Under the pieces are notes generated by a model. It saw only the letters and a program-made list of their open reading frames with translations, was not told the DNA's origin and made no database searches. A DNA stretch of 64,000 nucleotides, taken from assembly GCA_051650965.1 (NCBI GenBank), contig JBOFRL010000022.1, positions 1-64,000 of the forward strand, in the 5' to 3' direction. The translations under genes were made by a program, and so were the position numbers. Below, piece after piece: positions 18,072 through 26,437 of the stretch; position 1 is the stretch's first letter; each line of letters begins with the position of its first letter. The stretch comes from Enterovibrio sp051650965 (GTDB lineage: Bacteria; Pseudomonadota; Gammaproteobacteria; Enterobacterales; Vibrionaceae).

Positions 18072-18094
18072 GCGGCCGCAAGGTCGCTTTTTTT
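18072..18094 (+). terminator. Terminator after csdE
   Basis: Stem GCGGCC/GGTCGC (one G-T wobble) with a GCAA tetraloop is followed by seven T residues, 60 bases after the csdE stop. Confidence 0.8.
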
Positions 18095-18257
18095 AACGGT
18101 AAGCTAAGGTTAAAAAATAGAACTGCAATTTGAAGCATTATTGAGTGAATATAAATTTACGTTTTTAAGAAAAATATTTAATAACTATTTAGCAACAGAT
18201 TGTTGATTAATTGCGTAGAGAAAAACTCTTTTAAAACGATGAAAAAAGCAATTTTAT

Positions 18258-18276
18258 TTAAATGATAATTATTACT
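18258..18276. promoter_or_regulatory. Fur-box-like palindrome
   Basis: The core AATGATAATTATT matches 12 of 13 central positions of the E. coli Fur consensus, but the outer flanks match poorly. The surrounding sequence is AT-rich, so chance is a real explanation. No iron gene is adjacent. Confidence 0.25.
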
Positions 18277-18398
18277 GTTTATGAAAATAGAATAATATCG
18301 CTCAATCTTAAAGTGAATATTAAATCACGCTGAATAAGTAACTATCCATTTTATTCTCTTTTTAGCGCGAAATAGTGAGGTTAGAAGTGTGTGCTCGC

Positions 18399-18414
18399 TG
18401 TGATCAAGCTCACG
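18399..18414. promoter_or_regulatory. Candidate CRP (cAMP receptor protein) site
   Basis: TGTGATCAAGCTCACG fits the CRP consensus TGTGA-N6-TCACA in 9 of 10 half-site bases. It lies about 410 bases before phaB. A possible -10 (TTTAAT, 18452-18457) is about 50 bases downstream, compatible with activation from upstream of a promoter. Control of PHB synthesis by carbon state would make sense, but this is inferred. Confidence 0.55.
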
Positions 18415-18814
18415 CGCTGGCGCTCTGTGTGGTCTGTCGCATTTTGTGAAATTTAATAAAAGTGTGACGTTAATTTTATTTGCGGTATTTGACTTTATTT
18501 ATTAAATAAAACCGTCTAAATTAAATTCTCCTGTTAAATAATTTCTCAATTTTTCAAAGTTGTAAAATATTTGAGAAGGCTCGCGATTTTTAATTAAGAA
18601 ATTAATTTTCCTTTGCCTGAATGTGTAAAGCGTCCCAATATATTTTATTGCAGATAGCTAGCGGAAAAGTGTTTTCCTAGCGAAATGTTTCTTCAAGATT
18701 TACTGTTGGTAATACCTGTGCATTAACAATGCTTTTATCTTAACAGAGATCAAGAGCAAGTGTGGCGTGCGTGGAACCTCGGAAAATCAACCAATTTTAC
18801 AGCCGGAGTTGTTC

Positions 18815-19555
18815 ATGAAAAAACTCGCACTTATCACTGGAGCTGAAGGTGGCATTGGCTCTACAGTAACAGAAAAATTAGTCAAGCTAGGTTTTCGCGT
18901 TATCGCAGCTTGTTATACCGGCAATACGTCTGTAGCTGAAAAAGCTTTTGCCGAGAAAAAATTCACAAAAGAACAAGTACGTATCATTGAAATGGATGTG
19001 GGCAACACGCAAGAGTGTGCTAGCACCCTGTCTAAAATCTTATCAGAAGAAGGCACGATTGATGTTTTGGTCAACAACGCAGGGATCACGCGTGACGGTC
19101 AATTCAAAAAAATGTCGGCAGAAAACTGGCACGCGGTGATCAACACCAACCTAAACAGCGTGTTCAACGTAACGCATCCACTGTTTGCAGCCATGTGTGA
19201 AAAAGGTAACTGTCGTGTTATCAACATCACTTCTGTGAACGGCTTAAAAGGTCAATTTGGCCAAGCCAACTACTCTGCCGCGAAAGCTGGCATGATTGGT
19301 TTCACAAAAGCGCTAGCATTGGAAGGCGCGCGTTTTGGTGTGACAGTTAACGCGATTGCGCCTGGATACACTGCAACGCCAATGGTTACTGCAATGCGCG
19401 ATGACGTGCTTGAGTCAATCAAAAATGAAATTCCTATGAAACGCTTGGCTCAGCCAGAAGAAATTGCAGCGGCAATTTCGTTCCTTGCGAGCGAAGAGGG
19501 TGCATACATTACAGGCGAAACTTTGTCTGTAAATGGCGGCTTATACATGCGGTAA
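18815..19555 (+). CDS. phaB: Acetoacetyl-CoA reductase PhaB
   Basis: 246 residues, the usual PhaB length. This short-chain dehydrogenase reduces acetoacetyl-CoA to (R)-3-hydroxybutyryl-CoA with NADPH, the second step of PHB synthesis. Seen: cofactor motif ITGAEGGIG near residue 8, NNAG, the catalytic Ser in NITSVNG, and YSAAKAG with the Tyr and Lys. ATG 18815 has GGAG 6 bases upstream and begins MKKLALITG. FabG is the main alternative, but the operon context decides. First gene of phaBAPC. Confidence 0.93.
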   Translation: MKKLALITGAEGGIGSTVTEKLVKLGFRVIAACYTGNTSVAEKAFAEKKFTKEQVRIIEMDVGNTQECASTLSKILSEEGTIDVLVNNAGITRDGQFKKMSAENWHAVINTNLNSVFNVTHPLFAAMCEKGNCRVINITSVNGLKGQFGQANYSAAKAGMIGFTKALALEGARFGVTVNAIAPGYTATPMVTAMRDDVLESIKNEIPMKRLAQPEEIAAAISFLASEEGAYITGETLSVNGGLYMR

Positions 19556-19568
19556 CCATAGGATTTTT

Positions 19569-20783
19569 ATGAAAAAAGTTTACATTGTAGCGGCTAAACG
19601 TACCCCTATTGGCGCGTTTACAGGTTCGCTAAAAGATATCGGTGCCGGACAACTAGCAGCTGTTGCTATCAAAGGCGCTTTGCAATCTGCGCAAATTTCA
19701 CCTGAGTCAATCGATGAAGTGATCGTGGGCAACGTCGTCAGCGCCGATCAAGGCATGGGCGTTGGCCGCCAAGCCGCAATTTTTGCCGGTCTCCCAGAGT
19801 CTGTGCCTGCATACTCTATCAACATGGTGTGTGGCAGTGGCATGAAAGCGGTGATGGACGCTGCGGCGCACATCCGCGCTGGCGATGCTGACGTTGTCGT
19901 GGCTGCGGGCGTTGAAACCATGTCGCAAATTCCATTTGCTGCGTCTGGCGCTCTGCGTAACGGGCAAAAAATGGGCAACATCAGCATGAAAGATCTGCTG
20001 ATCACTGACGGTTTGACTGACGCTTTCAATCAATACCACATGGGCGTGACAGCTGAAAACGTTGCACAGCGCGTGGGTTTGAGCCGTGAGCAGCAAGATT
20101 CGTTTGCGCTAAAAAGCCAAATGAAAGCTGTCGCTGCAATTGAAGCTGGCCGTTTCAAAGATGAAATCGTGCCGGTTGAAGTGCAGCAGCGCCGTCAAAC
20201 AGTGCTTTTTGACACTGACGAGTATCCAAAATCAGATTGCACGCTCGAAGGTCTGACTAAGCTGCGCCCTGCGTTTGCTAAAGAAGGAACGGTTACAGCG
20301 GGCAACGCGTCAGGTCTTAACGACGGCGCGAGCGCAATCATCGTCGCTTCTGAAGAAGCAGTGCAGCGTTGGGGCTGGCAGCCACTGTGCGAAATCACAA
20401 GCTATGCGCAAGTTGGCCTTGACCCAAAAATTATGGGACTTGGACCTGTTGGCGCAGTGAATCAAGCGCTGAGCAAAGCAAAGCTTTCTATCAAGCAGAT
20501 GGATCTGTTTGAACTCAACGAAGCGTTTGCCGCGCAAGCTTTGGGCGTCGTGCATGAACTTGCCGAAACCAACAGCGTAACAACCGACGATATTTTATCA
20601 AAAGCCAACGTGAATGGCGGCGCGATTGCGCTCGGTCATCCACTTGGTGCATCAGGTAACAGAGTTTTAGTCTCATTGATCCATGAACTTTCTAAGCGTA
20701 AAGCAACTTATGGCGTAGCTTCGCTTTGTATTGGTGGGGGCATGGGAACCGCTGTTATCGTAAAACGTTGCGAGACCAAATAA
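19569..20783 (+). CDS. phaA: Acetyl-CoA acetyltransferase PhaA
   Basis: 404 residues, a biosynthetic thiolase that condenses two acetyl-CoA to acetoacetyl-CoA, the first step of PHB synthesis. Seen: the acyl-accepting Cys88 in NMVCGSGMKAV, the NEAFA motif, the His in GHPLGASG and the C-terminal Cys in CIGGGMG. ATG 19569 has AGGA 5 bases upstream and lies 13 bases after the phaB stop; the frame's earlier start overlaps phaB and is not supported. Confidence 0.95.
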   Translation: MKKVYIVAAKRTPIGAFTGSLKDIGAGQLAAVAIKGALQSAQISPESIDEVIVGNVVSADQGMGVGRQAAIFAGLPESVPAYSINMVCGSGMKAVMDAAAHIRAGDADVVVAAGVETMSQIPFAASGALRNGQKMGNISMKDLLITDGLTDAFNQYHMGVTAENVAQRVGLSREQQDSFALKSQMKAVAAIEAGRFKDEIVPVEVQQRRQTVLFDTDEYPKSDCTLEGLTKLRPAFAKEGTVTAGNASGLNDGASAIIVASEEAVQRWGWQPLCEITSYAQVGLDPKIMGLGPVGAVNQALSKAKLSIKQMDLFELNEAFAAQALGVVHELAETNSVTTDDILSKANVNGGAIALGHPLGASGNRVLVSLIHELSKRKATYGVASLCIGGGMGTAVIVKRCETK

Positions 20784-20824
20784 ACGTAAACCCATTGGAT
20801 TAATTATTAAACTAGGAGAGAACT

Positions 20825-21172
20825 ATGTACACCGATATGTTTCGTGCATTTTCAGAGCAAACTGAAAAAACTTTGGCACCATACGTTAAATTCAACAAAT
20901 TAGTTGCTAAAAACGTTGAAATGCTTACTGAACTACAAGTAAACGCTGTTCGTACTTACAGCCAAATGGGTCTTGCACAAGTTAAAGCTGCAAGCGAAGT
21001 AACTGACATCATGTCACTGACTTCATTCAGCGGCCAACAACTTTCAGCAATGTCAAAATTGTCTCAGCAAATGATGGCTGATAGCGCCAAGCTGCAAAGC
21101 ATTGCTAAAGAGTTCAAAGAAGATCTAGACAAACTGACTTCTGAAAACATCAAAGCAGTTACCCCAGCTTAA
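20825..21172 (+). CDS. phaP: Phasin, PHB granule-associated protein
   Basis: 115 residues, almost entirely predicted helix with no signal peptide. Phasins coat PHB granules and control their number and size. The start MYTDMFRAFSEQTEKTLAP and the pattern of amphipathic helices fit the Phasin_2-type family, and an excellent AGGAGAG ribosome binding site suggests strong expression. It lies between phaA and phaC, the order known from Vibrio. Confidence 0.9.
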   Translation: MYTDMFRAFSEQTEKTLAPYVKFNKLVAKNVEMLTELQVNAVRTYSQMGLAQVKAASEVTDIMSLTSFSGQQLSAMSKLSQQMMADSAKLQSIAKEFKEDLDKLTSENIKAVTPA

Positions 21173-21183
21173 TCAAAGTCATG

Positions 21184-21209
21184 GCACCATTCCCGCTTGG
21201 GAATGGTGC
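21184..21209 (+). other. Perfect hairpin between phaP and phaC
   Basis: GCACCATTCCC/GGGAATGGTGC is a perfect 11-base stem with a GCTT loop, 11 bases after the phasin stop and 28 bases before the phaC start. No T run follows, so it is more likely an mRNA-stabilising or processing element than a full terminator. It could let phasin be made in excess over synthase (inference). Confidence 0.7.
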
Positions 21210-21237
21210 AGTTGCGGGTCAAGAGGGTTTACATTAC

Positions 21238-23061
21238 ATGTACCAAAAAATTTTTTCTGATAGTTTGAAAAAGCTGCAAGAAAGCAATCAAAAATGGTGG
21301 GATGATTTTGAGCAGGGCCACTCCGCGATAAGCTCTCCTCTCACTAAAGCAATGCATGAGCAAAGCATTGAAGATTCAAGCAAATTTTTAGAAAGCATTG
21401 CGAATCAGCCAGCCTCCATTTTGGCAATCCAAATGGATTGGTGGCAGCAGCAGATGCAAATTTGGCAGCAAGTGGTGTTAGCCAATGATCAAGCTGAGCT
21501 TATTTCGCCAGAGAGCGATGATAAGCGTTTCCAGGATAGCTGCTGGAAAGATAAGATGTTTTTTAACTTCATCAAACAGTCTTATCTTCTTTTTGGTAAA
21601 AGCTACCTTGAGACCATTAACAGCGCGCACGGCTTAGATGACAAGACCAAAGAACGTTTGAGTTTCTTTGCGCGTCAAGCCATTAACGCAATGTCTCCGA
21701 GCAACTATGTTGCAACGAACCCTGAGCTTTTAAAACTCACTATTGAACAAAATGGTGAAAATTTGCTAAAAGGTTTGCAGCAGCTGCAGGAAGACGTCGA
21801 AGCGAGCGCGGACATTTTAAAAGTGCGCATGACCAACAACAATGCCTTCCGCATTGGCGTTGATATCGCGAACACGCCAGGTGATGTGGTTTTTAAAAAT
21901 GATCTGTTTGAGCTTATCCAATACCGTCCGTTAACTAAAAAAGTGAATGCGACACCGCTGCTGATCGTGCCGCCGTTCATCAATAAATACTACATCTTAG
22001 ATCTTCGCGAGAAGAATTCGATGGTGCGCTGGCTGCTTGAGCAAGGCCATGCGGTATTTATGATTTCATGGCGCAACCCAGGTCTTGCGCAGCGTGACGT
22101 TCAGTTTAGCGATTACGTGACGCAAGGCGTCATGGAAGCGGTCAATGCGGTCGAAAAAGTGACCGGACAGACGCAAATTAACGCCGCAGGTTACTGCATC
22201 GGCGGGACTGTACTTGCTTGTGCGCTGGCCGTTTACGCGGGCAAACGCAGCAAAACACGCATCAAATCAGCAACCTTCTTCACTACTTTGCTGGATTTCT
22301 CTCAGCCTGGAGAAGTGGGCGCCTATATCAATGACGGCGTGATCAGCGCGATTGAAATGCAGAATTTAGCGCGTGGCTACATGGATGGCCGCTCTTTGAG
22401 CGTTACATTCAGCTTGCTGCGTGAAAATAGCCTGTACTGGAACTATTACATCGACAATTACCTGAAGGGTAAAAGTCCGGTCGACTTCGACCTTCTGTAC
22501 TGGAACAGCGACAGCACCAACGTAGCCGCCGCGACGCACAACTTCTTATTGCGTGAGCTTTACCTCAACAATAAGCTTGTGAGCGATAAAGGCGTGCAAA
22601 TTGATGGCATATGGATTGATTTGAGCAAAATCAAAACGCCAACATACTTTATTTCAACCAAAGAAGATCATATCGCATTGTGGCAAGGCACTTACCGTGG
22701 CGCGCTGCAACTTGGTGGAAATAAGACGTTCGTGCTTGGTCAATCTGGCCACATTGCCGGTATTGTTAACCATCCTGCAAAAGGCAAATACGGTTACTGG
22801 ATCAACAATGATTTGTGTGACTCTGCCGACAATTGGCTTGACAACGCCGTGCATAATAACGGCTCTTGGTGGACACATTGGGACAAATGGCTTGGCGCCT
22901 TTAACCCGAAAGAAAAAGTGGCCCCCTACCCGCAAGGCTCAAGCGAGCTGCCGATCTTGGAAACCGCTCCAGGTCAGTATGTAAAAGCTGTGTTGCCTTT
23001 GCAGGAGTCGCAAGAAGCGGCACCAGCGAAAAAACAAAATAAAAAACAATCTGTTATCTAA
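21238..23061 (+). CDS. phaC: Class I poly(3-hydroxybutyrate) synthase PhaC
   Basis: 607 residues, class I size. It polymerises (R)-3-hydroxybutyryl-CoA at the granule surface. Seen: the lipase-like box GYCIGG with the catalytic Cys near residue 320, the Asp in STKEDHIALW (about 478), the His in GQSGHIAGIVN (about 505), and the typical PPFINKYYILDL and WRNPG segments. ATG 21238 has AAGAGGG upstream; the earlier in-frame ATG at 21181 would place the intergenic hairpin inside the coding region and lacks family support. Last gene of the operon. Confidence 0.95.
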   Translation: MYQKIFSDSLKKLQESNQKWWDDFEQGHSAISSPLTKAMHEQSIEDSSKFLESIANQPASILAIQMDWWQQQMQIWQQVVLANDQAELISPESDDKRFQDSCWKDKMFFNFIKQSYLLFGKSYLETINSAHGLDDKTKERLSFFARQAINAMSPSNYVATNPELLKLTIEQNGENLLKGLQQLQEDVEASADILKVRMTNNNAFRIGVDIANTPGDVVFKNDLFELIQYRPLTKKVNATPLLIVPPFINKYYILDLREKNSMVRWLLEQGHAVFMISWRNPGLAQRDVQFSDYVTQGVMEAVNAVEKVTGQTQINAAGYCIGGTVLACALAVYAGKRSKTRIKSATFFTTLLDFSQPGEVGAYINDGVISAIEMQNLARGYMDGRSLSVTFSLLRENSLYWNYYIDNYLKGKSPVDFDLLYWNSDSTNVAAATHNFLLRELYLNNKLVSDKGVQIDGIWIDLSKIKTPTYFISTKEDHIALWQGTYRGALQLGGNKTFVLGQSGHIAGIVNHPAKGKYGYWINNDLCDSADNWLDNAVHNNGSWWTHWDKWLGAFNPKEKVAPYPQGSSELPILETAPGQYVKAVLPLQESQEAAPAKKQNKKQSVI

Positions 23062-23076
23062 TACGGTGCGTTTAGC

Positions 23077-23110
23077 AAAAAGCCAGCCTAAGGGCTGGCT
23101 TTTTCTTTTT
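23077..23110 (+). terminator. Terminator after phaC, probably bidirectional
   Basis: Stem GCCAGCC/GGCTGGC with a TAAG loop is flanked by A residues on the left and T residues on the right. It can therefore work for phaC (plus) and for the convergent dsbC (minus). Confidence 0.87.
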
Positions 23111-23127
23111 TAAATGCATACCGACAG

Positions 23128-23862
23128 TTAGCTTGTCGCTAGCTGCTTAAGTCGTTGTAATAAAAGCTTCGGTGGAAGGTAACCGCCAAGCATGCTGCCG
23201 TTTTCCAAAATGATGGTTGGCGTGCCGGTGATGCCGATCTGCTGCCCAAGTCCCATGTGCTTTTCAATCAATGAGATACAGTTAGCGCCGTTGCTATTGG
23301 GTAAACTTTTGCCCGCTTGCACTGTATCGAGCGCTTTATTTTTATCGTCTGAGCACCAAATTGCCGCCATTTCGCTCATGTTGGGCGAATTTACGCCAGA
23401 GCGCGGAAAGGCTAAGAAGCGCAGCGTAATGCCTAAATCATTGTATTTTTTGATTTCATTGTGCATTTTGGTGCAGTAGCCGCAGGACGTATCGGTAAAG
23501 ACCGTGATGGCGTACTTTTCATCTTTTGCAGGATAAACAATCAGCTCTTTATCAATTTTTGCTTTGGCTAGCAGCTCTAAATTGAGCCTGCCGCGCGACA
23601 GCTCTGTGAGATTCACAAGATCTTTGCTTTTCGCATCAAACAGTTGCCCGTAAATGAAATAAGTGGCATCGCTGTTGGTGTATAAAATTCCCGTTTCGGT
23701 GGTAACTTCAAACATACCATTGATGGGAATGGGGGCAACGTTGCTGACTGCAATGCCGTATTTCGCAAGGCTTGCGGTGATGGTTGCATGGCTGTCGGCT
23801 CTAGCGCCAAAGCTTAAACACACTGCCGCTAAAGCTGTGATCGTAATAAAACGTTTCAACAT
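23128..23862 (-). CDS. dsbC: Periplasmic disulfide isomerase DsbC
   Basis: 244 residues. A signal peptide ends at about residue 22 (ARA). DsbC is a V-shaped dimer that reshuffles wrong disulfides and is kept reduced by DsbD. Seen: an N-terminal dimerisation domain and a thioredoxin domain with C127-GY-C130 (CGYC), the second cysteine pair in AIWCSDD and GANCISL, and the cis-proline loop GTPTIIL. CGYC is the classical DsbC active site. Convergent with phaC. Confidence 0.94.
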   Translation of the reverse strand: MLKRFITITALAAVCLSFGARADSHATITASLAKYGIAVSNVAPIPINGMFEVTTETGILYTNSDATYFIYGQLFDAKSKDLVNLTELSRGRLNLELLAKAKIDKELIVYPAKDEKYAITVFTDTSCGYCTKMHNEIKKYNDLGITLRFLAFPRSGVNSPNMSEMAAIWCSDDKNKALDTVQAGKSLPNSNGANCISLIEKHMGLGQQIGITGTPTIILENGSMLGGYLPPKLLLQRLKQLATS

Positions 23863-24011
23863 AGTAACTCTCCTCTGGCTGGCATTATGTTAGCTTACTT
23901 TTTGCCAAGAATGCATTGTTTGGCGTATTTTGCAGCAACATGATTAAAATTGCATGCATAAAAAAGGCGGACAGACGCGTGCAATGTGCTGAGTTTGCTG
24001 CAAATTGGCAT

Positions 24012-24039
24012 AAAAAAAGGCGCAAAGAAGCTTTGCGCC
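24012..24039 (-). terminator. Terminator of brnQ
   Basis: Stem GGCGCAAAG/CTTTGCGCC with a 3-base loop, followed on the minus strand by seven T residues. It starts 18 bases past the brnQ stop. Confidence 0.87.
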
Positions 24040-24057
24040 ATGAGGCTTAAAGAAAGA

Positions 24058-25362
24058 TCACTTGGTAAGAATAACCGCTTTTTTCGTTTTCCCTGTCAGC
24101 ATGATAAATGCCAGCGAAAGGGTGCTTGGAATGAGCCACGCCATGCCAAAATCAAACAGCGGCAGCTGGGCAAACAGCGACATATCAAGGCCGGCGATTT
24201 TCGCCGCATCAAGCAGCGCAAAACTAAAGGCGACGCTAAGCACAATGCGGTAGGCTTGCTGTGGATCTGCCAGTCTATTTTTGAAAAACGCTAGGACAAT
24301 TAGCATGATAGCAACAGGGTACAGCGCAAATAGCACCGGAACTGAAATGGTGATGAGCTGCGTTAAGCCAACGTTGGCAACCAGCGCGCAAACGCCGCTT
24401 AAAGCTATAACCCATTGATTGTAATTAAATTTCGTCAGCGAGCTGAAGTATTCTGCGCAGGCGCTGATAAGGCCTATCACGGTGGTGAGACAGGCAAGCA
24501 CAATGATCACCGCCAAAACTAAGCTGCCGTACGGTCCAAAAAGCGCGGTGACGTAGCTGGCCAAAATTTGTCCGCCGTTGGTAGCGTCCCCTGCGATCGT
24601 GCTGCTGGTTGCGCCAAGGTAGAAAAGTGACACGTAGACGAAGATCAGTCCTGCAGCGGCGATAAGCCCTGCGATCACCAGATAATTACGCGTTTTTTTG
24701 GCGCAGGTGATCCCTTTTTTGCGGATGATATCGACGATCAACATGCCAAAGATCAGCGCGCCGAAGGTGTCCATGGTGTTGTAACCTTCTAAAAATCCTG
24801 TGGAAAAAGCCTTAGTGACATAATCGCCTTGCGCTAAGCTCACCGGCGCTTGTGGCGTGGTGATAGCAGCGATTGACAGCACCGCAAGGCCAATAAACAG
24901 CGCCGGCGTCAGTAATTTGCCAATCGAATCAATCAATTTTCCAGGGTAAGCGGAGAAAAAAGCCGCGACCGCAAAAAACACCAGAGAAAAAATCGCTAAC
25001 TGCAGCGCAGACGGCTCGGCGATGAATGGCTTAAATCCCATCTCATAAGCGACAAGTCCTGCGCGAGGCGCGGCGAACGCAGGCCCAATGATGATGAACA
25101 TGGCGACCGAAATAAATAGCGCTGTTTTTTCGGGAAGTGCGTCAATCAATTTCAGCCAGCCGCCGCTCACTGCAACCGCAATGATGCCGGTCAACGGCAG
25201 TCCGACCGCGGTGATCAAAAATCCAAGCGTTGCGGGCAGCAGCTGCTCGCCTGAGTGCAGTCCGGCAAGTGGTGGAAAAATGATATTTCCCGCACCTAAA
25301 AAGAATGCAAACGTCATGAAGCCTAACGCTATGATGTCATTTACATTTAATTTTTTTTGCAT
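24058..25362 (-). CDS. brnQ: Branched-chain amino acid:cation symporter BrnQ
   Basis: 434 residues (E. coli 439) with about 12 hydrophobic segments. It imports leucine, isoleucine and valine with Na+ or H+. Seen: the family N-terminus GFMTFAFFLGAGNIIFPP, then GFLEGYNTMDTFGAL and LACLTTVIGLISACAEYF. Monocistronic, with its own terminator, and divergent from trmN6. Confidence 0.93.
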   Translation of the reverse strand: MQKKLNVNDIIALGFMTFAFFLGAGNIIFPPLAGLHSGEQLLPATLGFLITAVGLPLTGIIAVAVSGGWLKLIDALPEKTALFISVAMFIIIGPAFAAPRAGLVAYEMGFKPFIAEPSALQLAIFSLVFFAVAAFFSAYPGKLIDSIGKLLTPALFIGLAVLSIAAITTPQAPVSLAQGDYVTKAFSTGFLEGYNTMDTFGALIFGMLIVDIIRKKGITCAKKTRNYLVIAGLIAAAGLIFVYVSLFYLGATSSTIAGDATNGGQILASYVTALFGPYGSLVLAVIIVLACLTTVIGLISACAEYFSSLTKFNYNQWVIALSGVCALVANVGLTQLITISVPVLFALYPVAIMLIVLAFFKNRLADPQQAYRIVLSVAFSFALLDAAKIAGLDMSLFAQLPLFDFGMAWLIPSTLSLAFIMLTGKTKKAVILTK

Positions 25363-25674
25363 GTCGTGATCCTTTTTTGGTGGTGGGAGTAAAGCGTTGA
25401 TCAGATAAGCATTTTATTTTCGCAGATAACTCGCCATAACAGGTTTTTATAATTACAAAATTTTGCCGAATGGGCAAATTTACAGGAAAAAACAGTTGTT
25501 TATGCTGAAATTAATTTTTAAGTTGGGCATAAGTTCTAAAAAAACGCCCTTTGTTGGTGCGTGAATTTTTGTCTGTATAAGGTATTGTTACGTTGTGGCT
25601 AATTGACGACGATGCCTTCGGCATGCAAATTTTGCGGCAAAGCGCGCGATTTTATTAGGATGCAAATTTGATTT
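25363..25674. other. Intergenic region between brnQ and trmN6
   Basis: About 310 bases between divergent genes; it must contain both promoters. I see no RNA gene, repeat or reading frame that I can support here. Confidence 0.55.
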
Positions 25675-26397
25675 ATGGCCTACCAGTTTCGTTTTAAGAA
25701 ATTTGTAATTGAGGACAGCGGCTGCGGCATGCCAGTGAGCACTGACGCGGTGTTATTTGGCAGTTGGGTTGCGGCACGCGACCCGCGCACGATTTTAGAT
25801 ATCGGCACCGGTACCGGCGTGCTGGCGCTGATGATGGCGCAGCGTTTTAGCGACGCGCAGATCATCGCGTTAGAAATCGATGAAGGCGCGTGGCGCTGCG
25901 CGCTGCACAACTGCGCCAATTCGCCGTGGAGCCCGCGTCTTAACGTTTTGCTGCAAGACGCACGTACTTGGCAAACCTCACAAAAATTTGAGCTTGTTAT
26001 CTGTAACTTGCCCTATTTTTGCTCAGGTCAGCCTTCTGTCGATCCGGCGCGCGCGCTGGCTCGCCACACCGAAGCGCTTTCGCACAGCGATTTGCTGCAG
26101 ATTTTAAGTGACGTATTGTGTGTCGGCGGCGAAGCTAATCTTATTTTGCCTATTTTTTCAGCGCAAAAAATGATCGCGCAGGCGCCGCACTTTGATCTTT
26201 ACTGCACGCGCGCGGCCGCGGTGAAAACTACGGAGAAAAAAGCGGCCAAACTTTTTTTATTCACGTTAACTTTTGCGCCCAAACCTCACGCAGTGGCGCC
26301 GCTCGCGGTGACCGAGCTTATCACGTTGATGAAAGATGGCGCGAAAAGCGCGCAGTTTATGGCACTGACAAAAGATTTTTATCTAAAAGCACCCTGA
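25675..26397 (+). CDS. trmN: tRNA1(Val) (adenine(37)-N6)-methyltransferase TrmN6
   Basis: 240 residues, a class I SAM-dependent methyltransferase (YfiC family) that methylates A37 of tRNA-Val. Seen: the SAM motif DIGTGTGVLALMMAQ (about 42-56), ALEID, and ICNLPYF (about 110-114). The catalytic motif is normally NPPY; here the second residue is Leu (NLPY), while N, P and Y are kept. The C-terminus ALTKDFYLKAP fits YfiC. Its neighbour srmB is also near yfiC in E. coli, which supports the assignment. Confidence 0.88.
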   Translation: MAYQFRFKKFVIEDSGCGMPVSTDAVLFGSWVAARDPRTILDIGTGTGVLALMMAQRFSDAQIIALEIDEGAWRCALHNCANSPWSPRLNVLLQDARTWQTSQKFELVICNLPYFCSGQPSVDPARALARHTEALSHSDLLQILSDVLCVGGEANLILPIFSAQKMIAQAPHFDLYCTRAAAVKTTEKKAAKLFLFTLTFAPKPHAVAPLAVTELITLMKDGAKSAQFMALTKDFYLKAP

Positions 26398-26437
26398 TTG
26401 GGTATAATCGGCGCCAAATTTTAAGTGGAGAAAATGT

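Larger units (their letters stand above)
18095..18814. other. Long AT-rich leader upstream of the PHB operon
   Basis: About 720 bases with no gene that I can support. It contains a Fur-like palindrome (18258-18276), a near-consensus CRP site (18399-18414) and a possible -10 element TTTAAT at 18452-18457. It is the obvious control region for phaBAPC. Confidence 0.65.
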
